DNA from: Trichaptum fuscoviolaceum
Taxonomy: Eukaryota > Basidiomycota > Agaricomycetes > Hymenochaetales > Trichaptaceae
Assembly: GCA_910574455.1 (NCBI GenBank)
Contig: CAJSYZ010000009.1
Coordinates: 3,861,040-3,925,039 of the forward strand
Direction: 5' to 3'
Length of the DNA stretch: 64,000 nt
Shown: positions 35,891-49,035 of the stretch, in pieces
How positions within the stretch are numbered: the first letter of the stretch is position 1
Layout of the letters: the number at the start of each line of letters is the position of its first letter
Made by a program: the position numbers and the translations under genes
Notes under the pieces: model-generated
What the model was told of the DNA's origin: nothing
Databases searched by the model: none
The model's input: the letters and a program-made list of their open reading frames with translations, nothing else

Positions 35891-38800
35891 TCATTCACTA
35901 CTCCTGTCCTCGACTGCTGCTGTTGATTCCTTGTTCGTCTTTTCCTCAGCCGGTCGATCATTGCGTGTAACTTGGATAGCGTCGTCTTCTCTTCCAGGCA
36001 TCTCGGGCTCGCGTTTCGGGCCGCTTGGTGTCGAATCTACGAGTTCTGGTCCTCCTGTTATCGCGACCGATGGTGGATGTTCGTCGGACGGGGGTTGCCT
36101 TCGGAATTCCTGCTCAGTGCCTAGCTGTCTAGTTTCTACAGCTACAGACCCGGCTTCTAATACAGATGTGTTGACCATACTCCCGCGGGGCGATCCAGAT
36201 ACACTACCATATTCGCTTTGATTTTCGCTCTTCGATTGCGAACGTGAGAATTCGCTGTCGCGCTCTGGCGAAAGCTCTTCTTCGGACCAAGCTCTTCTCC
36301 ATTCTGCTTCACGTCTTAAAGTCAGCACGGGCCTCACCTTTAGATTGAACTCCTCGTAGAGCTCAGGATAACCCCAGAGTTCATTCTTGAGAATTTGTAA
36401 CTGGATATCGTCGTAACTACGTTTCTCATCAGCTCAGAAAGCATATGTTGCTTTAGTATGACCCTTACCTTTCATCCTCACAATCCTCAACAACGTTCAT
36501 GATATGCTGCACAAGACCTCCTCCGAATCGTCTCCGGAGGGAATCGCGATATTGATTCTTTGCTTCCTCCGCTTGCGTTTTCAAATCTGGCACGCCCTGA
36601 GTTTGTTCTGCTGCTTCGCGACTAATGTTTTCTCCTAGCTCGATGTCGCCTAGTTGTTGACCTTGCTCAGAGGATTGGGTACCAGTCCTCAGGAAAAAGT
36701 GACCGAAGTTCAAAAGGCACCTCCTCACCCTCAGAGCGCATTTCTTGGTCAAAACTCCAATATGGCGGATGAGCTTTGAAAGAAGGTACGGGTCTGACCA
36801 GGCACGATTCGGATTGATCCAGTGTAACTTATAATTAAGGCGTGCTACACGTTCATCCATCCCCAATGCCCTTGAAGCTCATCGTCAGCTCGAATATGGA
36901 CATTGCTAGAGAAAGTGGAGGTACCAATAGATGTTCCGGAGTAGATGTAACTCAATCGGCCTCCGATTCGAGTTCAAGTAATAGTAAGATTTTTTGGTAG
37001 ATGTCCCAATCCATTTCATGCCTTTCCCGAACCATTTCATGCCTTTCCCAAACCATTCCATACCTTTCCCAAACCATTGCATGGCTGTCCTGATCCATTC
37101 TGTATTTCTGTAAACCCACTTCGCCCATAAGGACTCGTGCTTCAGCTCATAGATGAACCAAGCTGTGACCATCAGGATGCACATGCTATGGAACCCTGTG
37201 AAGATGTTTGTAGCGAGCGAGACAAACTGCGGCTAAGACATACTGAGAAACATCATTCATGAAGGGAAGGTGATTAATGCAACGAACCTGCATGGACCAA
37301 TAAGCAAAGAGATTTAGACCAACGACGAAAGAGACAGCGGCCACAATTAGGAAGACCATAGGCGCCTTATCAAGCCAGAACCGAATCAGTGTGGGTGTTG
37401 CGCGAGGTGAATAATACCTGTGAAAGCAACATCAATACGAGAACAATATGCCGTCTGAAATAAGCCACTTACACTGAAGATCTCCGCCATGTCACGCCCA
37501 GTAAACTGCTTATACCAGACGAGACGCTGAAGACTAGCGACAGGAACCAGAAGAAGTTTACTACTCCTCTTAGAGTACCGGACGTTTCTGAGCTAGGCTG
37601 CGCGTACGTAAATTGAAGTGTGGTCGCTGTCACGCTGGAGAAGAATGTGGCGATCGTGGTGATGTTGATGTATCGTGTCGTATCCCTCTCCTTCTCCTCG
37701 GCAAGAAACGTAGGTAGAGCTGTCCTATTTTAGCGCAAGTAGGTCAGGATCAAGCACTCAAGCACTTACATTTCTCTCCAAAAGTTTTGAGTTCATCAGC
37801 CACAGTGCCTGCACAGACTTTCGCGGAGTTCCTTTCGGAAGCTTCTTTAGGTGCATACATGGCCTCTTCCAACTCGGCCAAAAGACTTTCGCAGATATAC
37901 TCCATGCATTCAGTTGGCTCCTTGCGATGCATGAAGCCTACGAACGATACTGTTAGAGATACTGCTGCGATCATTTAATATTTAATCATTACCATGGACT
38001 TTATGCACCCCATTCTTCGTGACAAATGTTAAGCCCCGGTCATACATATATCGCAGTTCTAGAACTCACCCATAGGCAATCCACCCATTTCTTGACTTCG
38101 CGAAAGTAGAACGCATGCTTTTGGTGGTATAGGCTACCCTTAAATTTACTGACGGCAAAGGATAGATTTCCTAGAGAATATAGAAAAGTCCTGATTTTAC
38201 GCAGTCTTTCTGTGTCGGCTGTTAACGTCATGCACTCTTATGTGTAAGATGCCACGCACCATCTGGATCGGAGTTCAAAATGTTAATCAGAGACTGAACG
38301 GGACTATGTAGGTAGAACTGGACTAATTTTGCAGATTCAGTGACTTCCTTGTCCCCTCCGACGACGCCATAATGTGCAATAAGGTGGTCCAGCTACTTCT
38401 CTGATAAGATACGTTTTGCACAGTGGACGCCTCAAACATACCTCAACTCGCATTCTATCACATGCTCTGCAGAGGGATGATTAATTCAGACACACAACAA
38501 AAATCGGGTACGAAGCCATACATTTGGTGTGTTTTACATCTTTCCTTCAGCCGTGCCTTTGTGTCTAAATCCAGCGGGGCAAGGCTAGAGGAGTCCGAGT
38601 CTACGGTCGGAAAGACATGACTTATGTATTCCCAACACTTGCGGTTAAAGTCCTCTGGCTTTTGCGACGCCAGCCATTTCATCGCAGCTTCGATACAATC
38701 AATATTAACGATTGTAAACACTACCGGCGCACCATGCACTCAACCACTTACATGCTTCTTCGAATGTCATCATTGCTTCTGCGACATTGGCCATCGCCGT

Positions 38801-39903
38801 TTCCAAGTCGAAGAAAAAGACGTCGTGGATGTACGACAAACATTCAACAAATTTCCCAGATTCTACGCGACCTATCTCACTGTTGTTAGTTATCAAACTA
38901 CGGTTGATAGGCTTCATTCCTACCTTCGATTTCATACTCTAGCCCATTCTTCGCGTAAGATGATTAGCCCCAGAAGTAAATCAAAGATCCGGTACTCACT
39001 ATAAGACAGCTCCTCCATTGCGACATTTTATCCTCGAGTGCGGTCTCCGCGGGAAGCGAGGGTAAAGACCTCCTGACAAGAGTGTAAAGATAATGAAAGG
39101 CATGTCTGACGTGCACCAATGCCCTGCGCCGTTCTGGGCCATCACTTTAGGTATCATTGATAGTTCCAACTCCCGTATAGCACGCACCATCGGCAATTGC
39201 ATCCAGAGCTTTCTCCACATATTGCACAGGCTCAAGCACTCCTACTCGTAGCGACTCTACTTTTTCGATGATTTCATTGTCGCCTCCGACAAAGCCCAGG
39301 TGCGCAATGTAGTATTCAAGCTGATTTTGTCAATACGGATCATTTCGTGTGTTTGGTACCGGATACGCACCTCCACCTGCATCTTCTCACATTCGCTGAA
39401 GCAGAATTAGACTCGGTTTTACTGCTTGCTTCGAATAGACTACCGTTTGTGTTCGGTGCACCGTTCCTTGTACTGTGCTATCGTTTCAGGACTCGGCCAG
39501 TCTGAGGGAAGCAATAAGATTCATCACCATCGGAAATGGAATCATTACTCACTCTCGGGCTCATCATTGATAATGACTTTTCCTAAATTTGCGTCCGTAA
39601 TCTCTTGAAGTTCTTGCTCTTTTGGGACTTCGTGATGTGTTGAAACTACAGCGCTCTCCTCAGCCGACTCTGTGGAGACTTCAGTCATTGTCGTATGTAC
39701 AAACGAGACAGTCAAGGCTTACTGATCGATAGATTCACGGTTTGATGCAGCGTGTCCAAAGATGTCTGCATTTGTTTCATGGCATTCTGAAAACCGCCAC
39801 AGAAAGCATTCAGCGCTTGAAGTTGGGGAGCGTCCAAACCGTCTTCCTGGTAGATTAGCATTGTGATTCCAAGCCGGTGCGCGCAAATACCTATTGGAAT
39901 CAT
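35891..39903 (-). CDS. Copy C: family member with type II tail
   Basis: Same architecture as copy A: a short N-terminus starting MIP, two helical modules, four membrane segments, heptads and a tail. At the 5' end the first intron is missing; the start ATG is joined directly to ATTCCAATAG. The heptads are of the WFGKGM type (three full units). The C-terminal half is type II: RALGMDERVARLNYKLHW, later LRRRFGGGLVQHIMNVVEDC, then an acidic Ser/Pro-rich end finishing VEDRSSE. The donor after membrane segment 2 is a good GTAAGT. I saw no break in the exons I followed, but did not verify every junction. The function is unknown. Confidence 0.6.
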
Positions 39904-40765
39904 CTTGAAGGGGAGCAGACGAGAGTAAGAGGGAAAGGCTAGTTGTCAGCGTTGAAGGAGCTGGACCCCTCTAACTAACATGCGGCAGTGCAGCGTCAAT
40001 GTGCCTGGCAGAGGCCAATTGTTCGGAAGGAGCTATACGGTACAATGTCGGCTGTCGCTGGGCGCCATGTTATATCTGGGCATTGTTCTACGAAACTACA
40101 TTCCACTTTACCTTCTCTGCGTATCTTTTTGCAATGCCTAAACACACAAATCTTCTTTCTCGACGTAGAAGATGTGTTAGAGTTCGCGCAGAAGTGTATA
40201 CCCATCGTTCTGGGTGTTTCGCCATGCAGTAACCTCGTGTGTGGACAATGCGGACCGGGATAGTCTCCATACGAGTAATTTGCCTCGAGTCCTACGGCCG
40301 TATGTGATGTTCGAGTCTGCTATAGTAATGCAGGCCGTCTAAGGCAGTAGATATAGTTATTCATCGGCCTCGTGGAAGTCTTCATACGAGGGTCGGGTCG
40401 CCTGCCTTGAGATAAGGACTGGTATTCAGCGGAGATGAACGAGGATGAACGTCGGAGGAAGAGTTCGCGCGGTGGCGTCGCTTCGGTTTGGCCGGCGAAG
40501 GTAGGATTTCCCCAATTTGGATTAAAAGTTCACATCCCGATCGACATTCTCCCGCGCCTCAGGCTGTCACGGGGTAGAAAGGCTTGTTCTCTAAAGACAC
40601 GGTCTAGTATCCCGGATCCACGTCTTGCGGTCGACACGACTCTGCTCTAGAATGCTACTACGTTTCCTCTGGTCCCCGTTTCAAGGTCTGCCTACTTCAT
40701 AGAGGCATAAACGTTCAGTATCGGTGAGATCTCTGACGGTTTTAAGCGTCATGTACGTGCCTACA
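39904..40765. repeat. Upstream flank of copy C and start of the type I unit
   Basis: This is the non-coding paralogue of the upstream flank of copies A and E. The segment at 40531-40765 is missing at the element A insertion point in the paralogous unit, near 7022/12878. Confidence 0.55.
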
Positions 40766-43430
40766 ACGTCGGCAGAGCATAAGGCGGATGAATGGACGGG
40801 ACAGGAATCGATGGTGAGCAAATAGCTCAGACTCGGCTGCTGGTCTTCAACTCATGCTTAATCCACTGCTCTCGGCTCTCAGATGTCCTCGTATTCGTGA
40901 GAGCGGGAAGGCCTCCTTTGGTTTCGACATTCAGCCATGTGTGCGCTCTAACCTACGGTTTCTGAGCGTCATCACGAGTCTCTGTTAACGGCGAAAGGCG
41001 TTTGTCAGTGCGGAGAGAATTTTGTTGCGAGGTTAGCGGAAAAGGTTACAAAAAGTACAGTAAGCTTGCACACCATTCATTCCTGCCTCACAATGCCTAG
41101 GCCGCTGTGTCTTAATCGGTTTAAAGCGTTGCGGCTGATTGGCAAAGTGTTTCCGGAAGCACTTTCAGATCGTTAATACGCTTCGCCCACGTTCGCTGTT
41201 GCGCTATTCCGAGAGCTAGCTCCCAAGGCTTGTATTTCTGGAGCAGAAGGAATCGCCCATTCCTCTTCGCTGGTCCCCCTGGCTCGCAGTTTAGAATGTT
41301 CCTGGGATCATCTCACGGACTAGCATATTTTCTCACATATCTGCTGTAGACCGAACCGTCCCAGCCCCATTGGCAAACTTGTGCAGAATGTTAGATGAAG
41401 TTCAGCCCGCCTCATCGAGCCAGACTTTAGAAGCAAAATGGGTTTAATGGGCTGCCATGCGGAGGTCGACGATGCTGCGAGAAAGGCATGGTGTCTGCTG
41501 TTTGTGCTTTCACTGGTAAGTTGTCATGTTTTGCGAAGGGCTCGCCCTTAGTGTTGATCGCTTCGTCTTCAGCCTTCTAGTTCGGAGCGGAGATATTTGA
41601 GAGCGCGTTTCGTAAGAAATGACAACCCGCTGGTGCTTTGCTTGTAGCATAGCACGCCCCAAAGGTCTATCTTTCATTCTCAGCGCGCTTAGGTGACAGC
41701 CTCAGACTCATTCGCAGATGGAGCTTTTACCTGCTATTGCCGGTCCAGCATATGGCACGCATTCGATCTGGCCAGACTATTCGCTCCTGGCCCCTTGTAC
41801 CTCAACCTTCTGTGTGCGCATCTCGGCGCCATCTTGCTGACGAATGCGACATTGAAGTCCGTTCTGCTTAGGTTGGCCAACATACTTCGAATAACACAAA
41901 TCGAAAGCTGACTGGCAAACTCTCACACTTTCTAGAGGTCCGGGGTCAATGGTAAGGGTGCATCCGAACGCTGCAGGTAGCAGAAGCAAGTTGGCGTGGA
42001 AAATGGTGAAATGGCGGATGGGCGGAAGGAGATGAGGAGGATGTGGGTTATTTCGAGACCTGCGGTATGAAAGCAGGACCTCTGTGGATGCCGATCGATG
42101 TTGGCGCATACATTAGTTGCGCATGCACGGTCCTATTGCGCGTCCTAGTTTATCTGCTTCTCATGGTAGATAGGACGTCAGGCTGGTACTAAGCCAGAGC
42201 TCGACCGACGTTTGGCGTCCATCGATCACGAAAGTTTGAATGTTCTGTACATTTAAAAAGTGATCCACTTGACCGTATTGCATCCAGACTATTGATAGCG
42301 CATGGAAGTGAGAATTTGAGTGTCATGTAGACAATTGTGCAACGCAGAGACAAGACTCCAATTTCTGAAGTCACTCTCGGAGCCTTGAGCTATCCGGCCG
42401 AATCCGTGGGACCTCCCGAAGCCTGCCGCGGTGACTCGAAGGGACCCGGAATATCGCCATTTTTCAAACCCGGCACGCTTCAAGTGCTCGACTTTGAGTC
42501 TACTGTGGCATCAAGGGCTACACAGTGGCTTGCATATCAGGCTGCCTCGACGCGGCTGTACTAGCTTCAATGTCTTAGGCCTTACCCTCTCCGCCCTTTT
42601 TATCGACTGTGATTCTGAGTGGTCTGCGCAAGACCAAACTTCTCCAATCAACCATGCCAACAGACTCCCTGGTTTGCACACGGTCCATGTTGCTTCCCCT
42701 CAATTGTCCTTCTCAACAAAATTGGAACACTAAAGCGAAATACACCTGTATGTCTCCAAGCCTCATTTATTCGTAGAAATGTTTCTTCGAGTTGACGCCT
42801 TTCTCCAGTATCAGAATCTCGCCCCACTGGCAGTGGCGACTCGGATCTTTTTACTCCGCTCTTCGATAGTCACGAGCGTTGGTTTTGACCTCTTCAGCTT
42901 CGGACGTACGGCTCTCGATGTTTGATAGGCTTGGGATGTGGTAAAGCGGCGTGCAGTGCGATACCAGTCGCGAGAATGATTGCTCTTTCACGCTCGGAAA
43001 GTCACTGGTCGTTTCTTCGCGCCCCTATTTATATCGTGGAATACTGACCTATATCCTATAGGTGTCTATGCCAATGAGCCTGACGCCAATGGGCAAATCA
43101 TGGCGACATATTTTATTTCGACCACACATAGCAATGACAGTTTCGTCTTAGTCCGCGACGACACCCTCCGCCTCAACATCAGCATTAGTGCTCTTTCTCC
43201 CTAGACAAAGCCTTGCGGTACATCATTACACATTCGCAACACCAACTTCCTCTAGAATCGGTTTGCTAAGAGGTTTTCAGCTAACACAAGTCAATGGATG
43301 TCAATGAGCGTGCACTCCTTGGGTCCTACTGCTAATAGTAATGTATCTGCGAATACTATTTGGAAGGTTATCAGCCAAGCTATTATGACAGACTAGAGAA
43401 CACGTACGCTAGAGCCGCCGCTCTAACTTT
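40766..43430. repeat. Type I intergenic flank, copy 3, with unoccupied Tc1 site
   Basis: This is the near-identical paralogue of 12878-17494 without the Tc1 element. The single TA at 40823-40824 marks the empty target. From about 41735 it also matches 1-2129. The small frame 42980-43204 recurs but has no recognisable features. Confidence 0.8.
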
Positions 43431-44667
43431 TCATTCCTCCTTCTCTTCCTTCTCTTCCGTCGCTTTACGCTTTCCCTTGTCGATCTTAGTCTCTGGCATT
43501 TGCAGACTCTTCTCGGTATCGCTACGCGTAGCAGCTTCTCCTGCTATCTCGGTGTCGTCTGGCTTGAGTTGCGGACGGGTCTGTGGCGGAGATGAGGATT
43601 CTGAGTATCCTGTTTCCGTACTACTAGCAGATGGTAGATCTTCAGGTTGACCGCCCTCCTGTGCTGAAACTAGAGATCCAGACATGGCGTAGCCAGTATT
43701 GGGAGGATCGCTGCTCATCCCAGGTAAATCCGGAGAGACAACCTTTTCGTCTTGATCTCCTTCATGAGATTGCGTATGTGGTATATCTTCGTCGTGCTGC
43801 AATCTCCTATCAGGACACCTTGTCGTCTCTCCGCATATATCCTTTTCAATCTGCTCACGATCTGCAATAATCGCGGGTATTACCTTGTCTTGGAATTCTT
43901 TGAGGAGTTCAGGATATCCCCAGAGTAGTTCTTCGAGCCATTCTCCAAGTTTTCCATGAAGGTCCGTTGTATCAGCCGGTGATACGCTTACATTGTCGCC
44001 TTTGAACATGAATTGTCTGACATTGATCAGTGGGAGCTCGCAACTCTTACTGCATTCAACCCCTTACCTATTCTCATTACAGTCTTGAATACTCTGAATA
44101 ATTTGTTGAACGAAGTCGGTGTTTCCGAATAGTGTCCGTAGAGAGGTATGATAGTGTTGCTTGACTTCCTCTACGTGCGACTTGACGATCTGCTCATTTG
44201 GGGAAGGGTCCACCCCTTGGCCTACGAGATGCCCGGGCTCGAGGTCCTGTCCTCGGGCAGAATCTGAGGGCTGGTGATATAACCTCTGGACCGATCGACC
44301 TATACGAGAAAGTGCTTTCTTTAGGCCGACGCAGAAGCTCTTGACCGGCCAAGTAATGGATCGAATACCCTGAAAAAACAAGGCTGGCTTCGGGAAGTGT
44401 TCATCGCCGGAGATAAATATTCTAAGGTTCAGACGTGCCACGAGGGTATCTAATCGAAAAGCCCTAGGCTCAATCTTAGCTTGTATATGGTCATTGAGAC
44501 AATCACACAATGGATCTGAATTGTTTTCAACACCACTATTAGTGCTATTGAAGACAATTCTATTATTTCGAAGACAATTCATTGTCTTCAAAGTTATGAC
44601 CGGAAATGGAATACAGAAGGCTTTATAATAATAACCAAATTTAGAAATATCAATAAAATAGTATCTA

Positions 44668-44742
44668 CTCAACCCGGGATCGAACTCCTTACCGCTTGCC
44701 TACTAAGACAACCCAACAACTAATTTAACCACTACACCATCA
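44668..44742 (-). other. tRNA-like block, left side of element D
   Basis: On the minus strand GATGGTGTAGTGGTTA (box A-like) is followed by GAGTTCGATCCCGGG (box B-like). The two boxes are tRNA-like in sequence and spacing, but the ends do not pair as an acceptor stem. It points toward the left end. Confidence 0.6.
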
Positions 44743-44909
44743 ACGCTTACAAGATCTTAAGCTAGTGAATGTATATAGACTCAAAAATTATCTAAATGAC
44801 GATTATCTTGAAAACTTACTTGAGTAATGTTTCTAAAACTAAGTATTGTTTTGAAAATAAATGGCAGGATAGTAAAATTTTTCTAAGTCCCTAACCGAGG
44901 CGTCATCAC

Positions 44910-46058
44910 GTGACGTCCCCCCCCTCCCCGTCGTCGCTTGATGTCCCATCATCCATTGGGCGGCGCTCTCGCTCCCCTTCCCCATCATCCGGGCAAGACG
45001 ACTCTGATATCTCTATCCCGCCCTCGCCGACTCTCTTAAACAGGTCGAGTGTGAACAATTCCCCCACCTCCATGGCACTGCGTGAAAACAACCCAGACGC
45101 GAACTCAGGAATAGGCTCTCTCTCTCTGCTTGACCAGAACAACCTGTCCGCACTGCACGCGCACTTTTTACCTGGCACAGGCGAGGAGCGTGGCCACATG
45201 CGGAAGCTCAGCGCGGCGACCTTCGCCTCGACAGACGGGGAAGCGACCGTCGCAGGGGACCACGACCCTTCGCTCGACCTCCGCCACCTCTTTCAAAGAC
45301 TCCAACCTCCGAGGGGCAGACCTCAACGACGCCCACGGGTACGACTTCAACCCTAACCGCTCGCGCAGCCCCAGTGACGACGCGCCTTCACGGCGCACCA
45401 GCATCACGATCGCAGCGCCGCCCCCGCCGCGGTAGGGCTCGAGCACGTTCAACTATCCCAACTAGCCGACGGCGCTGAAGAAGGGCACGTTGTCCGTCCC
45501 GGCGAACTCGATGACGGACGCATCGACGCTGCGCTCGAGAGCTGCGGGCGGGAACGGCCAGGAGAAGGGGAGGAAAGCGGCGGGAGAGGGAGATGAAAAC
45601 CCTGCTGGCAGTCGCGTGGCTCTCGACCCAAGTGCAGATCCTGCGTCGTCGGACCCGCGTCCGTTCGCGAAACAATACGGCCCATACGCGCTCGCAAGCC
45701 TCGTAGACCCGAGGAACCTCGAAGCCCTCCGCGAAATGGGCGGTGTCGACGGTCTTCTGCGCGGGCTGGGCTCGAACAGAGGCACGGGGCTGAACATCGT
45801 TGCTGAAAGTCACGACATGGAGAAGGAAAGCTATCCCAGTAGGAAAGGCGGTGGCGGAGACGTCGAGAAAGGCGCTGGTGACGGGGCTGGTCAGCGGCAC
45901 GAGCGGAGACCGGGCGACCTTGAAGCCGGGACCGAGCTGGACGAGAAATCGCGGCGACGACGGCGGACCGGCAGCGTGTGTACGGACACAGCATCCTCAC
46001 CATCCAGCAGAGCAAGAGTCTTCTGCTCCCTCGCGCTCAATGTCGAAGTCCGGGTTTG
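44910..46058 (+). pseudogene. Captured N-terminal region of a P-type calcium ATPase
   Basis: The frame at 45490-46056 contains YGPYALASLVDPRNLEALRE and MGGVDGLLRGLGSN (about 45670-45795). This is the conserved cytosolic N-terminus that precedes the first membrane helix in fungal plasma-membrane/vacuolar type calcium pumps. Upstream, 44910-45435 encodes Ser/Pro-rich segments (SPPSPSSLDVPSSIGRRS, SPTLLNRSSV) typical of the long variable N-terminus of such pumps. No membrane helices, P-loop aspartate or other catalytic parts follow, so only the 5' part was captured. Assignment rests on the short conserved block. Confidence 0.65.
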
Positions 46059-46164
46059 ATTTTATTTTGAAAACAAATTATTTGTTTTCAAGAGTTAACC
46101 GGGTGAGATTTAATTTACTTTAATGTTACGGTATATATACGAGCTTGCGCTTAAACTTCTATAT

Positions 46165-46232
46165 GAGCTGATGGCTTAGTTGGAAGAGCTTTGGGTGAGC
46201 AGTGTTAGGTTGTGGGTTCGATTCGGCGTTAT
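46165..46232 (+). other. tRNA-like block, right side of element D
   Basis: TGGCTTAGTTGGAAGAGC (box A/D-arm-like) and GTGGGTTCGATTCGGC (box B/T-arm-like) are correctly ordered. The block differs in sequence from the left one, so it has a different tRNA-like origin. It points toward the right end. Confidence 0.6.
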
Positions 46233-49035
46233 GCCGATGGTAGATTAAATTTGCTCGTTTCTTTGATCATTTTGCCAAATTGGGATCGTTTGAGTAATTG
46301 TGCAAATTGTGTTCAAAATATTGTAATGTGTTCAAAACAATGTATTGTCTTCGAAATAATGAATTGTCTTCAATTAGCACTAAAAGTGGTGTTGAAAACA
46401 ATTCAATCCATTGGGTTGCTCATTGAGAAAGAAAGCGTGGATACCAATAGATGTTACGGAGCAGATGTAACCGGTACGCCCACGACTTCTCGTGACGTTT
46501 TTTCATAGTTGTCCCAATCCATCTCATGCCTTTCCCAATCCATCCCGCGGTTGCTCGAATCCATTTTGTATTCCTAAAGATCCACCTTGCCCACCGGGAC
46601 TCATGTTTCAATTGATAGATAATCCAAGCTGTGACAGAAAGTATGCAAATACTATGCAATCCTGTGAAGACGTTTGTAGCGAGCGAAACAAAATGCGGCT
46701 ACAGCATATTGAGATCACTTATTTAAGGTAGAGAGTATGATTTGCAGCACACCTGGACAGACCAATAAGCAAAGATATTTAAACCAACGACGAAAGCGAC
46801 AGCGGCCACAATTAGGAAGACCATGGGCGCCTTATCAAGCCAGAACCGAATCAATGTGGGTGTTACACGCGGTGAATAATATCTTTGAGAGCGACATCAA
46901 TACGAGGACAAAATGGCAACAAAAGTAAGCACCTACACTGAGGATCTACGCCATGTCACGCCAAGTAGGCTGCTCACACCCGAGGAGACGCTGCAAACCA
47001 ACGACAGGAACCAAAAGAAGTTCACAATTCCTCTAAGAGTGCTGGACGGTTCCGAGCTCGGTTGCGCATACGTGAATTGAAGTGTGGTTGCTGTCACGCT
47101 AGAGAAGAAGGTGGCAATCGTCGTGATGTTGATGTATCGTGTCGTATCCCTCTCCTTCTCCTCGGCAAGAAACGTAGGTAGGGCTGTCGTGCTTTAGCGC
47201 AAGCAGGTCGGGATCAAGCACTCAAACACTTACATTTCTCTCCAAAAGTTTTGAGTTCATCAGCCACAGTGCCTGCACCGACTTTCGCGTAGTTTCTTTC
47301 GGACACTTCTTTAGGTGCATACATGGCCTCTTCCAAGTCGGCGAAAAGACTATAGCAGATATACTCCATGCATTCAGTTGGCTCATTGCAATGCATGAAG
47401 CCTATGAATGATACTCTTAGAGATACTGCTGCGATCATTTAATATTTAATCATTACCATGGACTTTATGCACCCCATTCTTCGTGACAAATGTTAAGCCT
47501 CTGTCATATATCGCAATTCTGGAGCTCACCCATAAGCAATCCACCCATTTCTTGACTTCGCGAAAGTAGAACGCGTGCTTTTGGTGGTACAGGCTACCCT
47601 TGAATTTACTGACGGCAAATAGTCGTGCAAGAGAGTGCGTCAAATACTGGATTTCATTTAGTCTTTCAATGTCGCCTATTAAAGTCTTGCACTTTTATCT
47701 GTAAGATGTCACGCACTATTCGGATCCGAGTTCAAAATGTCAATCAATGACTGAACGGGATGATGTAGGGAGCTCTGGGCATCTCTTGCGGATTCAATGA
47801 CCTCCTTGTCTCCTCCGACGATGCCATAATGTGCGATAAGGTGGTCCAGCTACGTCTTTGATCAGATACATTTTGCACAGTGGAAGCCTCAAACATACCT
47901 CAACTCGCATTCTATCACATGCTCTGCAGAGGGACAATTAATTCAGACACACAACAAAAAGTCGGGTACGAAGCCATACTTTTGGTGTGTTTTACATCTT
48001 TCCATCAGCCGTGTAGTCGTGTCTAAATCCAGCAAGACAATAGTGGAGTCCGAGCCTTCGGTCCGAAAGACATGTTCTATGTAGTCATAACTCTTTCCGT
48101 AATAGTCCTCTGGCTTTTGCGAAACCAGCCATTTCATCGCAGCTTCGATACAATTAACATGAATGAGTAAAAACATTACCGGCGCACCATGCACTCAGCC
48201 ACTTACATGCTTCTTCGATTGACATCATTGCTTCGGCGACATTGACCATCGCCGTTTCCAAGTCGGAGAAAAAGACATCGTGGATGTACGAAAAACATTC
48301 AACAAATTTCCCAGAATTTATGCGACCTATCTCATTGTTGTTAGTAATCAAACTACGGTGGAGAGTGCTTCATTCCTACCTGTGATTTGATGGCAATACC
48401 CATTCTTCGCGTACGATGATTAGCCCGAGAAGTGAATCAAAGATCTGGTACTCACTACAAGGCAGTTCCACCATTGACACATATCATCCTTAAGTACTGT
48501 CTCCTCGTGTACCGAGAAGTATAGTTTACGGACAAGACCTTTAAGAGAATCAAAGGCATTTTCCATGCCCCTGGATGCCTGGAAGCGTTCTGAACCATCA
48601 CGTTATTTAATATTGATAGTTCCTACCCCAAATACTACGCACCATGGGCAACAGCTTCCAGAGCTTTCTCCACATATTGCACAGGCTCAAGGATTCCTTT
48701 TCGTAGCAACTCTACTTTTTCAATAACATTCTTATCGCCTCCGACAACACCCAAGTGCGCAATGTAGCATTCAAGCTGATTTTGTCAGTACGGATCATTT
48801 CGTGTGGTTGGTACCGGATACGTACCTCCAGCTGCATATTCTCACATTCGCTGAAGCACAATTAGACTTGGATTTACAGCTCAGTTCGTATAGAGTACCG
48901 TTTGTGTTTTGTGCATCGTTCCTTGTACTGTGCTATCTTTTCAGGACTCGGCCAGTCTGAGGGAAGCAATAAGATTCATCGCCATCGGATATGAAATCAT
49001 TACTCACTCTCGGGCTCATTATTGCCAACGACGTT

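Larger units (their letters stand above)
44500..46419. mobile_element. Element D: TIR element with outward tRNA-like blocks and an ATPase fragment
   Basis: It is flanked by a 9-bp duplication, TCATTGAGA, at 44491-44499 and 46420-46428. The ends are imperfect inverted repeats around AATGGAT(C)TGAATTG and TTTTCAACACCACT, followed by AATTGTCTTC subterminal repeats. Each end then carries its own tRNA-like block facing outward. The centre holds GC-rich coding sequence of host type. The 8-9 bp duplication suits hAT or Mutator-like elements; no transposase is present. Confidence 0.8.
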
